Shown piece after piece: positions 24,638 through 34,500 of a stretch of DNA of 64,000 nucleotides; within the stretch, counting starts at the first letter, position 1, and each line of letters begins with the position of its first letter. The notes under the pieces were generated by a model. The model worked only from the letters and a program-made list of their open reading frames with translations. It searched no databases and had not been told where the DNA came from. Origin of the DNA: DASSUW01 sp963740605 (GTDB taxonomy: Bacteria > Actinomycetota > Thermoleophilia > Solirubrobacterales > Solirubrobacteraceae); contig CAVUFC010000017.1 in NCBI GenBank assembly GCA_963740605.1, positions 42,544-106,543 on the forward strand, written 5' to 3'. The position numbers and the translations under genes were made by a program.

Positions 24638-25797
24638 GTCGGCACCGGATCCGCGAATAGGTCGAGCCCGGCCTCGGCACGCTGCTCCCGCGCGAACACC
24701 GCGTTCGGGGTCAGCCGCAGCGCGGTGTCCCGGCCCCAGACTGCGAGCCTGTTGGTCCACCGGTAGCTGCGCGAGATCGACCATGCCTCATCGATCACCT
24801 TCTTCGTGCGCGGCATCCGCCGCTGCTCGTAGTCGCGCAGCGCGCTGTCGAGAGCGGAGGCGTCGCGGAGGTCGCCGCAGCGCGCGGCGACGCGGTGCGC
24901 GAGCACCGCCGCGTCCTCGATCGCCTGGCCGGCACCCTGCCCGAGCGTCGGCAGCGCCGCGTGCGCCGCGTCGCCGAGCAGGGTCACGCGGCCCGTGCCC
25001 CAGCGCTCGCTCGGCGGCCGGTCGTAGATGTCGCGGCGATCGATCTCGTCCGCCGGTGTCGCCGCGATCAACTCGGCAATCGGGTCGTACCAGCCGTCGA
25101 ACAGGTCGATCAGCTCGGCCTGGTGGCCGTTCGCATGATCGCCCTCCCCCTCCGGCGCGGTGCGCGAACCGAACCAGTACACGCGGCCGTTGGAGCTGGG
25201 GAACATGCCGAACAGCGAGCCGCGGCCGAACGCCTGCTGCGACAGCCCGTCGGGGACGCCGGGATGGCTGAACTCGGCAATCGACCGCCACACCGTGAAG
25301 CCGGAGTAGCGCAGCGGCTCGTCGCCGAGGAGCTGCGCGCGAACGGTCGAATGGATGCCGTCGGCACCGAACAGCAGTGCGCCCCGCGCTTCGCCGCCGT
25401 CGTCGAACCGCAGCGTCACGCCGTGCTCGTCCTGCTCGAACCCCGCGACGCGCCGGTCGAGCTCGACGGTGCCATCGGCCACCATCCGGTCACCGAGCGC
25501 CGCCAGCAGGTCCTTGCGGTGGACGGTCACCGCTTCCTGCGGGATCACGGCCAGGACGCGTCCGCGGCGGTCTCGCAGCTCGAGCTGCTCGTGCATCGCG
25601 CCGCTGATGGCGGCCAGTGCCGGCGTGAGGCCGATCGCATCGAGCGCCTTGCGGGCCACGAGCTGCAGGCCCACGCCGGCGCCGATGTCGCGCAGTTCCG
25701 GGCCGCGCTCGAACACGCGGACCGGGATGCCGGCATGCCGGAACGCATTCGCGGCTGTGAGGCCGCCGATGCCGGCGCCCACGATCAGGACGGTCAT
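24634..25797 (-). CDS. FAD-dependent aromatic hydroxylase (PHBH/salicylate hydroxylase family)
   Basis: 387 aa. Group A flavoprotein monooxygenase motifs are intact: GxGxxG in LIVGAGIGGLTAANAF (residues 4-19), the DG motif in FGADGIHSTVR (near 155), and the GD motif in VTLLGDAAHAALPTLGQGAG (near 285). It should hydroxylate an aromatic ring or enol with NAD(P)H and O2, as does the WhiE ORFVIII hydroxylase of pigment clusters. Its start overlaps the dehydrogenase-SnoaL stop (ATGA) and its stop overlaps the membrane gene start. Confidence 0.9.
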   Translation of the reverse strand: MTVLIVGAGIGGLTAANAFRHAGIPVRVFERGPELRDIGAGVGLQLVARKALDAIGLTPALAAISGAMHEQLELRDRRGRVLAVIPQEAVTVHRKDLLAALGDRMVADGTVELDRRVAGFEQDEHGVTLRFDDGGEARGALLFGADGIHSTVRAQLLGDEPLRYSGFTVWRSIAEFSHPGVPDGLSQQAFGRGSLFGMFPSSNGRVYWFGSRTAPEGEGDHANGHQAELIDLFDGWYDPIAELIAATPADEIDRRDIYDRPPSERWGTGRVTLLGDAAHAALPTLGQGAGQAIEDAAVLAHRVAARCGDLRDASALDSALRDYEQRRMPRTKKVIDEAWSISRSYRWTNRLAVWGRDTALRLTPNAVFAREQRAEAGLDLFADPVPT

Positions 25798-27104
25798 GAC
25801 GACTGCCCTCCGGGCGCGACGCCGAGCTGGCGCATCAGCGCGAGCTGGTCGCTGCGGCCCCAGTGCTCGACGATCCTCCCGCGCGAAAGCCGGTGGATGT
25901 GGATCGCCCCGACTTCGACCGTACGGCCCGTCGGCGGGATCCCCATGAACGGACCTGTGTGCCTGCCGCGAGCGGTCGAGTGGTAGCAGACGAGATCGCC
26001 CTCGGCCGCCATCAGGTCGATCGTCACGTGGCCGTTGGGGAAGCCCTCGCGGAACCCGGTCAGCAGCGTCATCAGACCCTGCTTGTTCGGCTCCAGGCCG
26101 GGCATCGGCAGCCCGGTGTGGTCACGATAATCGTCGGCGAAGAGCGCGAACGCCTCGTCCAGCGCGCCTTCGTTCCACGCTTCCTCGGCACGGGTCACGA
26201 TCGCCTTGTTGCGCTCGGTCTCGTCACTGGACGGCCGCGAGCCGTTGCGCATACCGGGTTCGAACGCGCTCAGTATCGCGGCGCAGTCGAGCTCGCCCAG
26301 GCCGGCGCCGACCGCCTTCTCGTGCGTCGCCCGCGCGCTCTCGGCGAGCGGAAGGTCGACACCCATGCGGGCCGCTCCGGAGCTGACGAGCGCCAGGTCC
26401 TTGGCCATCAGCGACAGCCGGAAGTCCGGCACGTCGTAGTCGCGCGCAGCCATCCGACGGGCCTTGAACGCCATCACGGGCGCGCTGAATCCGCTGTCGG
26501 CGATCGCCTCCAGGACGAGCCCGCGGTCGAGCCCGCGCGCGACGCCGAACGCGACCGCCTCGCTGAGCGCCTGCATCTCCAGGCCCATCACGAGATTGAG
26601 CGCGAGCTTGAGCTCCATGCCGGCACCGAGCGCTCCGACGTGCAGGACCTGCTTGGCGAGGTCGTCGAGCACCGGCCGCACACGCACCAGCGTGTCCACG
26701 TCCCCGCCCACGTACAGGCGCAGCTCGCCGGCAACCGCGTGGCGGGCATTGCCGAGCACGCCGGCATCGAGGACGTCGATTCCGCTCGCCGCGTGCACGG
26801 CGAGTTGCGCCGGGTCGACCGTGCTCAGGTTGACGAGCACGGCGCCGGGCTCGACGCCGGCGAGCGCGCCGTCGGGGCCTTCGAGCACCGCGGCAAGGGC
26901 GTCTCCGTCGGCCACGGAGATGAAGACGGCCGCGGCGCCCCGGGCAGCTTCCCGCGGGCTGTCGCCGACGAGGGCGCCGGCGTTCGCGAGGTCGGCTGCC
27001 CGACCCGCACGGCGGTTGAAGACCGTGACGTCATGGCTCCGCGCGAGCAGCCGGCGCGCCATCGCCCCGCCCATCGTGCCGAGCCCGATCATGGCGACGT
27101 GCAT
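25794..27104 (-). CDS. Fusion: beta-hydroxyacid-type dehydrogenase + SnoaL-like cyclase domain
   Basis: 436 aa. Residues 1 to about 290 are a 6-phosphogluconate/3-hydroxyisobutyrate dehydrogenase-family protein: MIGLGTMGGAMARRLL, VFNRR, the DAGVLGNARHAVAGELRLYV site in place of DAPVSGG, and the catalytic lysine in MELKLALNLVMG. After a linker (SRPSSDETER), residues about 305-430 form a SnoaL/ester-cyclase-like alpha+beta barrel (VTRAEEAWNEGALDEAFALF, YRDHTGLPMPG, GIPPTGRTVEVGAIHIHRL). SnoaL proteins close rings in aromatic polyketides. The two halves are normally separate genes. Both neighbours overlap by start-stop fusion. Confidence 0.85.
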   Translation of the reverse strand: MHVAMIGLGTMGGAMARRLLARSHDVTVFNRRAGRAADLANAGALVGDSPREAARGAAAVFISVADGDALAAVLEGPDGALAGVEPGAVLVNLSTVDPAQLAVHAASGIDVLDAGVLGNARHAVAGELRLYVGGDVDTLVRVRPVLDDLAKQVLHVGALGAGMELKLALNLVMGLEMQALSEAVAFGVARGLDRGLVLEAIADSGFSAPVMAFKARRMAARDYDVPDFRLSLMAKDLALVSSGAARMGVDLPLAESARATHEKAVGAGLGELDCAAILSAFEPGMRNGSRPSSDETERNKAIVTRAEEAWNEGALDEAFALFADDYRDHTGLPMPGLEPNKQGLMTLLTGFREGFPNGHVTIDLMAAEGDLVCYHSTARGRHTGPFMGIPPTGRTVEVGAIHIHRLSRGRIVEHWGRSDQLALMRQLGVAPGGQSS

Positions 27105-27703
27105 CAGGCAGCCTCCAATGCGCGGCGGTCGGTGACCACGGACATCGCCTGCTCACCCAGCAGCGGCTCCGGATGCGTTCCGTCGGCGTAGACGGTCACG
27201 AGCGTGTCCTCGTGCCGGAACACCGACGCGCCGCGCAGCGATGCGCCGTCCGGGCGGAACGCGCCGACGCCGTCGCGCGCGAACATCTTGTCGACCTCGT
27301 CGCGCGAGTCGAGCGGTATCGCGCAGATCAGCGCGTGGCGCGCGCCGGCGGCCGCCGCCGCGTCCGGCCCTTCGCCGGCCAGGCGCTTCATCATCGACCT
27401 CTGAAAGAAGGCGCGCGCGGCGATCGGCTCGCGCAGGTCGCGCGGCAAGGCGAGATGCGGGTTCAGCGCCTTCTCGGTCGCCTGGACGGCCGGCTGCTGC
27501 GCCAGATGGGCGACGACCCGGCGCAGTTCCCCCTCGATCTCGATCATCCGCACGACGACGGTGCCGTGCATGAAGACGGTGGTCGAGCGCAGTCGCGTGC
27601 TTTCGTCGATCTCGGTCGCCGGGCGTTCGTAGCCGGCGAGGATCGTCGAGACCTTCGATTCACTGCCCGGCTTGATGCGGAACAGCAGTGCGTGGCGCTC
27701 CAT
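27104..27703 (-). CDS. SchA/CurD-like domain protein
   Basis: 199 aa; the start overlaps the amidohydrolase stop (TGATG). The first 115 residues fit the SchA/CurD family found in spore-pigment and curamycin clusters (WhiE ORFI type): HALLFRIKPGSESKVSTILA, TTVFMHGTVVVRMIEIEGEL, ALNPHLALPRDL. Residues about 120-190 repeat the same type of fold in diverged form (ARHALICAIPLDSRDEVDKM, GASVFRHEDTLVTVYADG). The biochemical role of the family is unsettled; ring modification or cyclisation has been proposed. Confidence 0.85.
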   Translation of the reverse strand: MERHALLFRIKPGSESKVSTILAGYERPATEIDESTRLRSTTVFMHGTVVVRMIEIEGELRRVVAHLAQQPAVQATEKALNPHLALPRDLREPIAARAFFQRSMMKRLAGEGPDAAAAAGARHALICAIPLDSRDEVDKMFARDGVGAFRPDGASLRGASVFRHEDTLVTVYADGTHPEPLLGEQAMSVVTDRRALEAA

Positions 27704-28689
27704 CAGGCCATCAGCTCCCTTGGGTTGGTCGTCGGCGTGTCAGCGGCTAGAGCGCGGAGCGGCGGCTCTGATACGAGGCCGAGCAGGCGTGCCGCGTTCC
27801 CGCCCAGCACGCGCGCCCGGACGTCGTCGGGCAGCCCGAGGCGATCGAGCAGGTCCCAGGTGACGGTGGGCGGGGTGCGCGCGGGCGGCGAGTCGCTCCC
27901 GAACAGGAGACGGTCAGGCCCGAACACCTCGAGGGCGCAGCGCAGCGCGGGAACGCTGAACAGCAACGAGTCGACGTGGATGCGGCGCAGGTAGGTGCTC
28001 GGCGGGGCGAGCGGCCACGCCGGCGGCTCGGCATCCGCGCTCGGCGGGCCGATGGCCCCGGCATGGAACGCCGCGTCCAGTCGCCCGGCGAGCGAAGCGA
28101 GCCCGCCGGCACCGGCGCCGGCCACCAGGCGCAGCGCCGGGTGCCGGTCCAGCACGCCCGCGAAGATCGCCGCCGCGATGCTGATGCCGAGCTCGGCCGC
28201 CCGCGTGCCGAACTGCGCGAGGCGCGCGTCGGTGCCGCCCACGCCGCCGTCCTCCCCCGAGGGATGGACGAACACCGGCACATCGAGCTCCTCGGCGAGC
28301 GCCCAGAAGTCCTCTAGCGCGGGGGTGTCGAGGTGCACGCCGCGCCGGCTCGCGGCGATCGTCAGCCCGCTGCTGCCGGCGTTGACCGCGCGCCGCGCCT
28401 CCTCGAGTTGCTGCGGCTCACCGAGTGGATCGACCCCGGCGAAGACGCTGACGCGGTCCGGATGTCGCGCGACGAGCTCCAGGCCGAACTCGTTCCAGTA
28501 CCGCACGCGGTCGAGCGCGCGGTTGTCGAGCGGCGAGCCAGGGACGTTGACCATCGCGTTCAACACGACGACGCGGTCGATACCGGTGCCCGCGGCCCGC
28601 TCGAGCAGGCCGTCGGCGTCGCGCAGCAGCGGCGGGACCCGCCGGTCGGCGTTCGGCGGCACCAGGTGGCAGTGGAAGTCGACGATCAT
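27703..28689 (-). CDS. Amidohydrolase-2 family TIM-barrel metal hydrolase/decarboxylase
   Basis: 328 aa from ATG 28689 (ATGA overlap with the SDR-fusion stop). Motifs: HxH in IVDFHCHLVPP (metal ligands), VFVHPSGEDG, the aspartate in RLLFGSDSPPART. Members of this branch (ACMSD-like) hydrolyse or decarboxylate aromatic acids with a divalent metal. In this operon it could remove a carboxyl group from the polyketide ring. No close substrate-specific motif can be read by eye. Confidence 0.85.
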   Translation of the reverse strand: MIVDFHCHLVPPNADRRVPPLLRDADGLLERAAGTGIDRVVVLNAMVNVPGSPLDNRALDRVRYWNEFGLELVARHPDRVSVFAGVDPLGEPQQLEEARRAVNAGSSGLTIAASRRGVHLDTPALEDFWALAEELDVPVFVHPSGEDGGVGGTDARLAQFGTRAAELGISIAAAIFAGVLDRHPALRLVAGAGAGGLASLAGRLDAAFHAGAIGPPSADAEPPAWPLAPPSTYLRRIHVDSLLFSVPALRCALEVFGPDRLLFGSDSPPARTPPTVTWDLLDRLGLPDDVRARVLGGNAARLLGLVSEPPLRALAADTPTTNPRELMA

Positions 28690-29813
28690 CGCTCCGCCCC
28701 GACCCCGGGCGGCGGGCCGGCGCGATCGACCACGATCTCCATGATCTGATCGCGGAAGAACGAGCGCAGCCCGTCCTCGGTCGTCAGGTCGGTGCCAGCG
28801 TCGAGCAGCGGCGTGAGCTTCGCACCGAGGTCCGAGAGCGCCGTCGCCTTGACCATGTGATCGATCGCCTCGTCGAGGTCGCCGTCGATCTCGAACGTGC
28901 GCATCACCTGGTCGCCGGAGCGGAAAACGGTCGTCGACAGCAGGCGCGTGCGCCCGGCCGCCTGAGGCGGGGGGTCGCCGCCGTTGCGGAACAGCTCCTC
29001 GGCCTCGGCGGCGCGGCCGGGGCGGAACGGATACATGAGCGCGTAGCGCTTGGTGCGGGCGCGCGGCGGGTTCGGCGGCCCCAGCGCGGCGCCGGCCGGC
29101 GGCTGCAGCGCGAACGTGCCGAGCACGTCGATCTCGCTGCCGTGCATGCCGGCGCAGCCGTGCGAGGTCAGGAAGGCGATCACCTCCGCGACGTCGTCGA
29201 CCGATGCGCACGCGCTCGGGTCAAGTTCCGGCTGCCGCTCGCGACGCTCCGGCGTGTCGATGATCGACGCGACGATGACGTTCACGTGCACGCGGCGGTC
29301 GCGCACCTCGCGCGAGAACGCGCGCGCCCATGCCGACAGCGCCGCCTTGGCGGCGGCATACGGCCCGGTCGAGGGCATCGGCTCGCGGGCGAGCAGCGAC
29401 GACAGGAACACGAACCATCCCGGCCCCGCAAGCTGTCGCAGCACCGCGCGCGACGCCAGCGCCGCCGACATCACGTTCGCCGCGTACAGCTGTTGGTACA
29501 CGTCGGCGTCGGCGAGTGCCACGGGCGTGCCTGCGCGGAACGAGCCTGCGAGCGACACGCACCCGTCGAGCGCGCCGAACCTCGCCCGGCCCTGCTCGAC
29601 GGCCTGCTCGGCGCCGCCCGGCTCGCTCACCGCACACGGCACCGTCAGCACGTGGTCGCTCGCGAGCGCGCGCTCGAGCGCGTCCAGTCGGTCGCGGTCG
29701 CGCCCGGTGAGCACGAGCCGGTCGCCGCGAGCGAGCAGTCTGCGAGCCACGTGCTCGCCGGTCGCCCCGGTCGCGCCTGTTACGAGCAGGCAGCGGTTGC
29801 TGTCCTCGGACAT
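28686..29813 (-). CDS. Fusion: SDR ketoreductase + SchA/CurD domain
   Basis: 375 aa from ATG 29813, with GAGGTGA close upstream. Residues 1 to about 245 are a short-chain dehydrogenase: VTGATGATGEHVARRLL, TGRDRD, VSLAGSF in place of NNAG, catalytic YAAAK near residue 158, and IIDTPE. Residues about 260-365 repeat the SchA/CurD fold (KRYALMYPFRPGRAAEAEEL, STTVFRSGDQVMRTFEIDGD, FFRDQIMEIVVD). This puts a reductase and a pigment-cluster domain on one chain. It is the second gene of the operon, 65 bp after the sigma-factor stop. Confidence 0.85.
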   Translation of the reverse strand: MSEDSNRCLLVTGATGATGEHVARRLLARGDRLVLTGRDRDRLDALERALASDHVLTVPCAVSEPGGAEQAVEQGRARFGALDGCVSLAGSFRAGTPVALADADVYQQLYAANVMSAALASRAVLRQLAGPGWFVFLSSLLAREPMPSTGPYAAAKAALSAWARAFSREVRDRRVHVNVIVASIIDTPERRERQPELDPSACASVDDVAEVIAFLTSHGCAGMHGSEIDVLGTFALQPPAGAALGPPNPPRARTKRYALMYPFRPGRAAEAEELFRNGGDPPPQAAGRTRLLSTTVFRSGDQVMRTFEIDGDLDEAIDHMVKATALSDLGAKLTPLLDAGTDLTTEDGLRSFFRDQIMEIVVDRAGPPPGVGAER

Positions 29814-29878
29814 CGTCACCTCGTCTCGATTCGAGTCATCGGATCCAGAGAGCGCGCCCGGCCGCTTGTGATACGCCG

Positions 29879-30439
29879 TCATACGAGCTCGGCGAGAGGT
29901 TCGATCACCCGCATCCGCGCGAGGATCCGCCCGCGCGTCGGCCCGATCGAGCCGATTGGCATGCCGAACGCGCGGCTGATGTCGGCATAGCTCCCGACGC
30001 CGTCGCTGAACAGGTGGCGCAGCAGCATGCGGTCGCGCGTCGCCAGCCGCCGCACCGCAGCGCGCACAGCACCGCGCCGCTCGGCCGCGAGGAGCCTGGC
30101 AGCCGGGTCGGCCTCCGGGTCGGTGGGTTGGTGCAGCAGCTGCTCGTCGCTTGGACGTACGCGCGCGCGATGGCGCAGCGCGCGCAAGCACTCACGGCGG
30201 GCGACCGTCGCGAGCCAGCTCGAGAACCGGTCGAGATCGTTGATGCGGTCGACGTGCTCGACCGCGCGGAGCCACGTGATCTGGATCACGTCGTCCGAGT
30301 CCGCGGCGCTGAGGCCGTGGATGCGGCAGATCGCTCGCAGCAGGCGGCCGTGGCGGTCCACGAGCGTCTGCCAGGCGACCCGGTCGTCGCGGCGCGCGGC
30401 GCGCACCAGCGCCGCGTCGGAGGTCATCGGGGAGGACAT
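29879..30439 (-). CDS. ECF-type RNA polymerase sigma factor
   Basis: 186 aa from ATG 30439; ATG 30427 is an alternative. Sigma-2 region: LVDRHGRLLRAICRIHGLSA, then SDDVIQITWLRAVEHVDRI and FSSWLATVARRECLRALRHR. Sigma-4 region: ATRDRMLLRHLFSDGVGSYA then FGMPIGSIGPTRGRILARM. Length is normal for the class. No anti-sigma gene is adjacent. It heads the minus-strand tailoring operon and is divergent from the DUF5995/BTAD-regulator pair, so it probably drives cluster promoters. Confidence 0.9.
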   Translation of the reverse strand: MSSPMTSDAALVRAARRDDRVAWQTLVDRHGRLLRAICRIHGLSAADSDDVIQITWLRAVEHVDRINDLDRFSSWLATVARRECLRALRHRARVRPSDEQLLHQPTDPEADPAARLLAAERRGAVRAAVRRLATRDRMLLRHLFSDGVGSYADISRAFGMPIGSIGPTRGRILARMRVIEPLAELV

Positions 30440-30684
30440 GGCGCGATGTTCGGGAGCACGCCTTGGCCAATCGTTCGCGTGACCTTGGAACGGGTTTGGC
30501 GACCTTGGCGCGAGCTTCTCGCCAGGGTTTGCCCAAGGTCTTCCCAAGCTGCACGTGCTGACCTGGCCAGAGCGGTTCCTTGCCGCGCCCTCCCAGCTCC
30601 CCCATGTATCACGTGAGGCGCTGCGCTCTCTCTACAGCCGTGCTTGTTGACAGACCCAGCCACTCGGCCCCGCGGCCGGCTTCG

Positions 30685-31413
30685 ATGTGCGAAGTGGCAG
30701 AGCGTGTGCGCGGGCTGCGGAGTGACAGGACCGTCGACGATGTCATCGCACGCCTCGTTGCGATCGAGCGCGAGCGCGACGGGTATCGCAACCCCGATGG
30801 CCGGCGGCGCCGCCGCCGCCATCCCGACGGGGTTGCCTGCTTCAACTACATGTACCTCCGCGTTACCGAGGAGGTCCAGAGGCGTGCGGCAGCCTTCGAG
30901 TCGCCGGCGCTCCTCCAGCGGCTCGCGGTGGTGTTCGCCGAGTTCTACTTCGCCGAGTACGAGGCGGCAGCAGCGGGAGCGTGGCTGTCACCGGCTTGGA
31001 GACCGCTCTTCGAAAGCTGTGACGAGCGCGACATCGCCCCGCTCCGGTTCGCGCTCGCGGGCATGAACGCGCACATCAACAACGACCTGCCGTGGGCCCT
31101 GCTGCAGACGTGGGAGGAGCGCCACGTGGTCCCAGAGCCGGACTCGTCAGAGCACCACGACTACGAGCGGGTGAACGACATCCTCGACGAGGTGGCAGGA
31201 GGGGTGCGCGCGACGCTCGAATCGGGCTTGCTCCGGCTCCTCGACCGCCTGTTCGGCCGGCTCGACGATATCTGCGCCACCGTTGTCATATCCCGCGCGC
31301 GCGAGGAGGCGTGGCGGCGTGGAGCGCGTTGGCAGCGGGCGTTCGACGCCGAGTCTGCGGCGGCTCACGAACGGCACGTCGGGTACGAAAGCCATCTCAT
31401 CTTGGCCGGGTGA
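30685..31413 (+). CDS. DUF5995 family protein
   Basis: 242 aa from ATG 30685; the frame is open to ATG 30604, which would add 27 residues. Distinctive features are the core GMNAHINNDLPWAL near residue 125, AVVFAEFYFAEYEAA and a C-terminal Arg-rich helix. This matches a family of unknown function common in Thermoleophilia and other actinobacteria. It is probably cytoplasmic and helical. It precedes the BTAD-ATPase regulator on the same strand. Its role in the cluster is not known. Confidence 0.75.
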   Translation: MCEVAERVRGLRSDRTVDDVIARLVAIERERDGYRNPDGRRRRRRHPDGVACFNYMYLRVTEEVQRRAAAFESPALLQRLAVVFAEFYFAEYEAAAAGAWLSPAWRPLFESCDERDIAPLRFALAGMNAHINNDLPWALLQTWEERHVVPEPDSSEHHDYERVNDILDEVAGGVRATLESGLLRLLDRLFGRLDDICATVVISRAREEAWRRGARWQRAFDAESAAAHERHVGYESHLILAG

Positions 31414-31517
31414 CCGTGCTCCCGGTCAGCACGCACGAGCCGGCGGACGCCCCGAGGACGGAACGGCCTTCGACCGCGATGTTGCCCGCGAACGGCTCCG
31501 TCCCGGACGGCGCAGCC

Positions 31518-34500
31518 ATGCGGATCCAACTCTGCGGCAATCTGGCGGTGGAGGTCGGCGGGCGCGATCGCCTGGACGCGCTACCGGGCCGCCAGGGCCG
31601 GCTGATCTTCGCGTACCTCGTCATCAACCGCGGCCGGCCGGTCCGCCGTGATGAGCTGATCGAGGTCGTGTGGCAGGACGAGCTCCCGACCGCCCCCGCC
31701 GCGTCGCTCAGCAGCCTGCTGACCGGCGTGCGCAGGGTCGTCGGCCAGACGGGGCTCAGCGGTCGGTCGTCGCTCACGCTGACTCTGCCGCGCGACGCCT
31801 GGATCGACGTCGAGACGGCGCGCGCCGCGACACACTCGGCGGAGGCCGCCCTCGCGGCGGGTGATGCGTCCACCGCGCTCGATCGCGCTCGCGCGGCACT
31901 CGCGCTGACTCGCCGGCCGGTGCTGCCCGAGCTGCAGGGCGAGTGGGTGGAGCTGCTCCGGACCGAGCTCGCGCAGCTGCGCTGCGATCAGCTCGAGACG
32001 GCCACGCGGGCTGCGCTCGCCCTCGGCGAGCCGGCCACGGCCGAGCGGCTCGCCCGCAACGTCGTCGAGCTGGAGCCATACCGCGAGTCGGGCTATGGCC
32101 TGCTGATGGAGGCGCTCGTCCTGGGCGGCAACGTGGCCGAGGCGCTCCTGGTGTTCGAGCACGTGCGCGTCTTGCTGCGCGACGAGCTCGGCGTACCGCC
32201 CGCTCGGGCGCTCACCGCTCTGCACGAACGGCTGCTCGGCCACGGCGACATGCAGCTCTCAAAGCCGACCCCGCTGCCGCCCGTTCTCCCTCTTCCCACG
32301 CTCGTCGACCGCTCCGAGCGGCGTACGTTCGTCGCACGCGCGAGTGAACTCGAGCGGCTGCGCAAGCGCTGGGCGCATGCGCGTCGAGGCGAGGGCGAGC
32401 TCGTCCTTCTCACCGGCGAGCCGGGCATTGGGAAGACGCGGCTCGCCGCACGCTTTGCCGCCGAGGTGCACGCCGGCGGCGGCACTGTGCTCTACGGGCG
32501 GGCCGACGAGGAGACGGTGGTCCCGTTCCAGCCCTTCGTCGAGGCGCTGCGCCACCTCGTGGCGCACGTCGACCCGAGCGAGCTCGACCCGCTGCTGGCG
32601 CCCCGGCTCGAGCAGCTGCGTCCGCTGCTGCCCGAGATCGGCGGCGGCGCGGCGCTTCCGGCGACGGGCGACTCGGATCGCTACTCGCTGTTCGAGTCCG
32701 CGGCGGCGCTGCTGGACCGCGTCGCGCGCCACCGTCCGCTGTTACTCCTCCTCGAGGACCTCCACTGGGCCGACAAGCCGACGCTGCTGCTGCTCCGCCA
32801 GGTGGTGCGGCAGGCCGAGGCAGCACCGATGATGGTGCTGGCGACCTACTCCGACGCGGCTGTCGCGCGTGCAACGTCGCTGCAGCGGGTGCTGGCCGAC
32901 CTGCGTCGCGAGCACGTGATCGAGCGCGTGTGGCTTCGGGGACTCGATCGTGACGACACGGCTGCGCTCGTGGAATCCCGAGCCGGCGATGCGCTGGACG
33001 TGCGGTGCGTGGAGCGGCTCCAGGAGTACACCGCGGGCAACCCGTTCTTCATCGAGGAGACGATCCGCAGCGGCGGCCGCGGACCCGTGGCGGCCCCGCC
33101 GTGCTCGGAGGTCGTCGGCGTACCGGACGGCGTGCGGGAGATGCTGCTCCTGCGCATCGAGCGGCTTACTCCCGCGACGGTCGAGGTGGTGACGCTCGCG
33201 TCGGTGCTGGGCCGCGAATTCTCGCTTCAAGTGCTCCAGCGGCTCACCGGACGCGACGCGGACGATGTCCTTGCGGGGCTGGAGGAAGCGGCCACGGCCG
33301 GTCTGATCGTCGAGGACCCCGAGCAGGTCGGCCGATTCGCGTTCTGCCACGAGCTGGTGCGCGACACCATCTACGGGCATCTGGCGGCGAGTCGGCGGCG
33401 GCTGCTGCACCTCCGCGCAGGCGAGGCGCTCGAGGCCGTCCGCGCTCAGGTCGCCGGCCCAGCGGCCGAGCTCGCCCACCAGTTCTTTCTCGCCCGCCAT
33501 GGCGGGGGCCTGGAACGCGCGGTCGCGTACGGCATCGAGGCCGGCGAGCAGGCCGCTCGCGCGCAAGCGTACGAGGACGCCGCCGGCCACTTCGAACGCG
33601 CGCTGACAGCGCTCGATGTGGAATCTCGCGACGATGACGGGGAGACCCGCACGCGCTGCTGGCTTGCCCTCGGGGCCGTCCGCTGGCAGGGCGGGGAACC
33701 GGGCGCGCGCGATGCCTACCTCGCCGCCGCGGCGATCGCGCAGCGCCGCGGCGACAGCGCCGCGCTCGTCGCTGCGGTGCTCGGCGCAGGCGGGCGTTTC
33801 TATGTCCATGCCGGGCCGGATCCGGCCTACGTCGCGCTGCTCGACGAGGCGCTCGCGGCATCGAACCGGCTGAAACCTGCCGTCCGCGCCCGGATCCTCG
33901 CTCGTCTCGCGGAGGCATTGCCCGACGGCGCGCGGCGCTGTGAGACCGGCGCCGAAGCCGTCGCGGTGGCCCGCGAGTCCGGCGACGCTGCAACGCTCGC
34001 TTCCGCGCTGCTGAGCCGGCACGCCACCCTGCTTCACGCTCGGCATCTCGCCGAGCGGCTCGCGCTCGGCGAGGAGGCGGTGGCCACCGCCGATCGGCAC
34101 GGGCTCCGCGAAAGCGCCGCGCTCGCGCGTCACTGGCTGATCTACGACGACATCGAGTGCGGGAACCGCGAGCGCGCCCAGAACACGCACATGGAGCTCG
34201 AGCGGTTGGCGCACGCGCTGCATCAGCCGCTGTTCCGACACTCGTCCCTCGCCTGGCGCGGGGTCTGCGCACAGCTCGACGGCCGGCTCGAAGAGGCCGA
34301 GCGACTGGCGCGCGAGGGGCTCCGGCTGGCCGAACGCGCGGGAGCGCGCGATGCGCGGGCTCACTTCACCGCGCAGCTGCTGCCTGTGCTGCGAGAGCAG
34401 GGCCGGCTGCCCGAGCTGCTACCCGACCTCCGCCGGCTCAGCGCCGAGGGATCGCAGGTCCTCGCCTGGAGTGCGGTGCTGCCGCTTGCGTTCCTGGACG

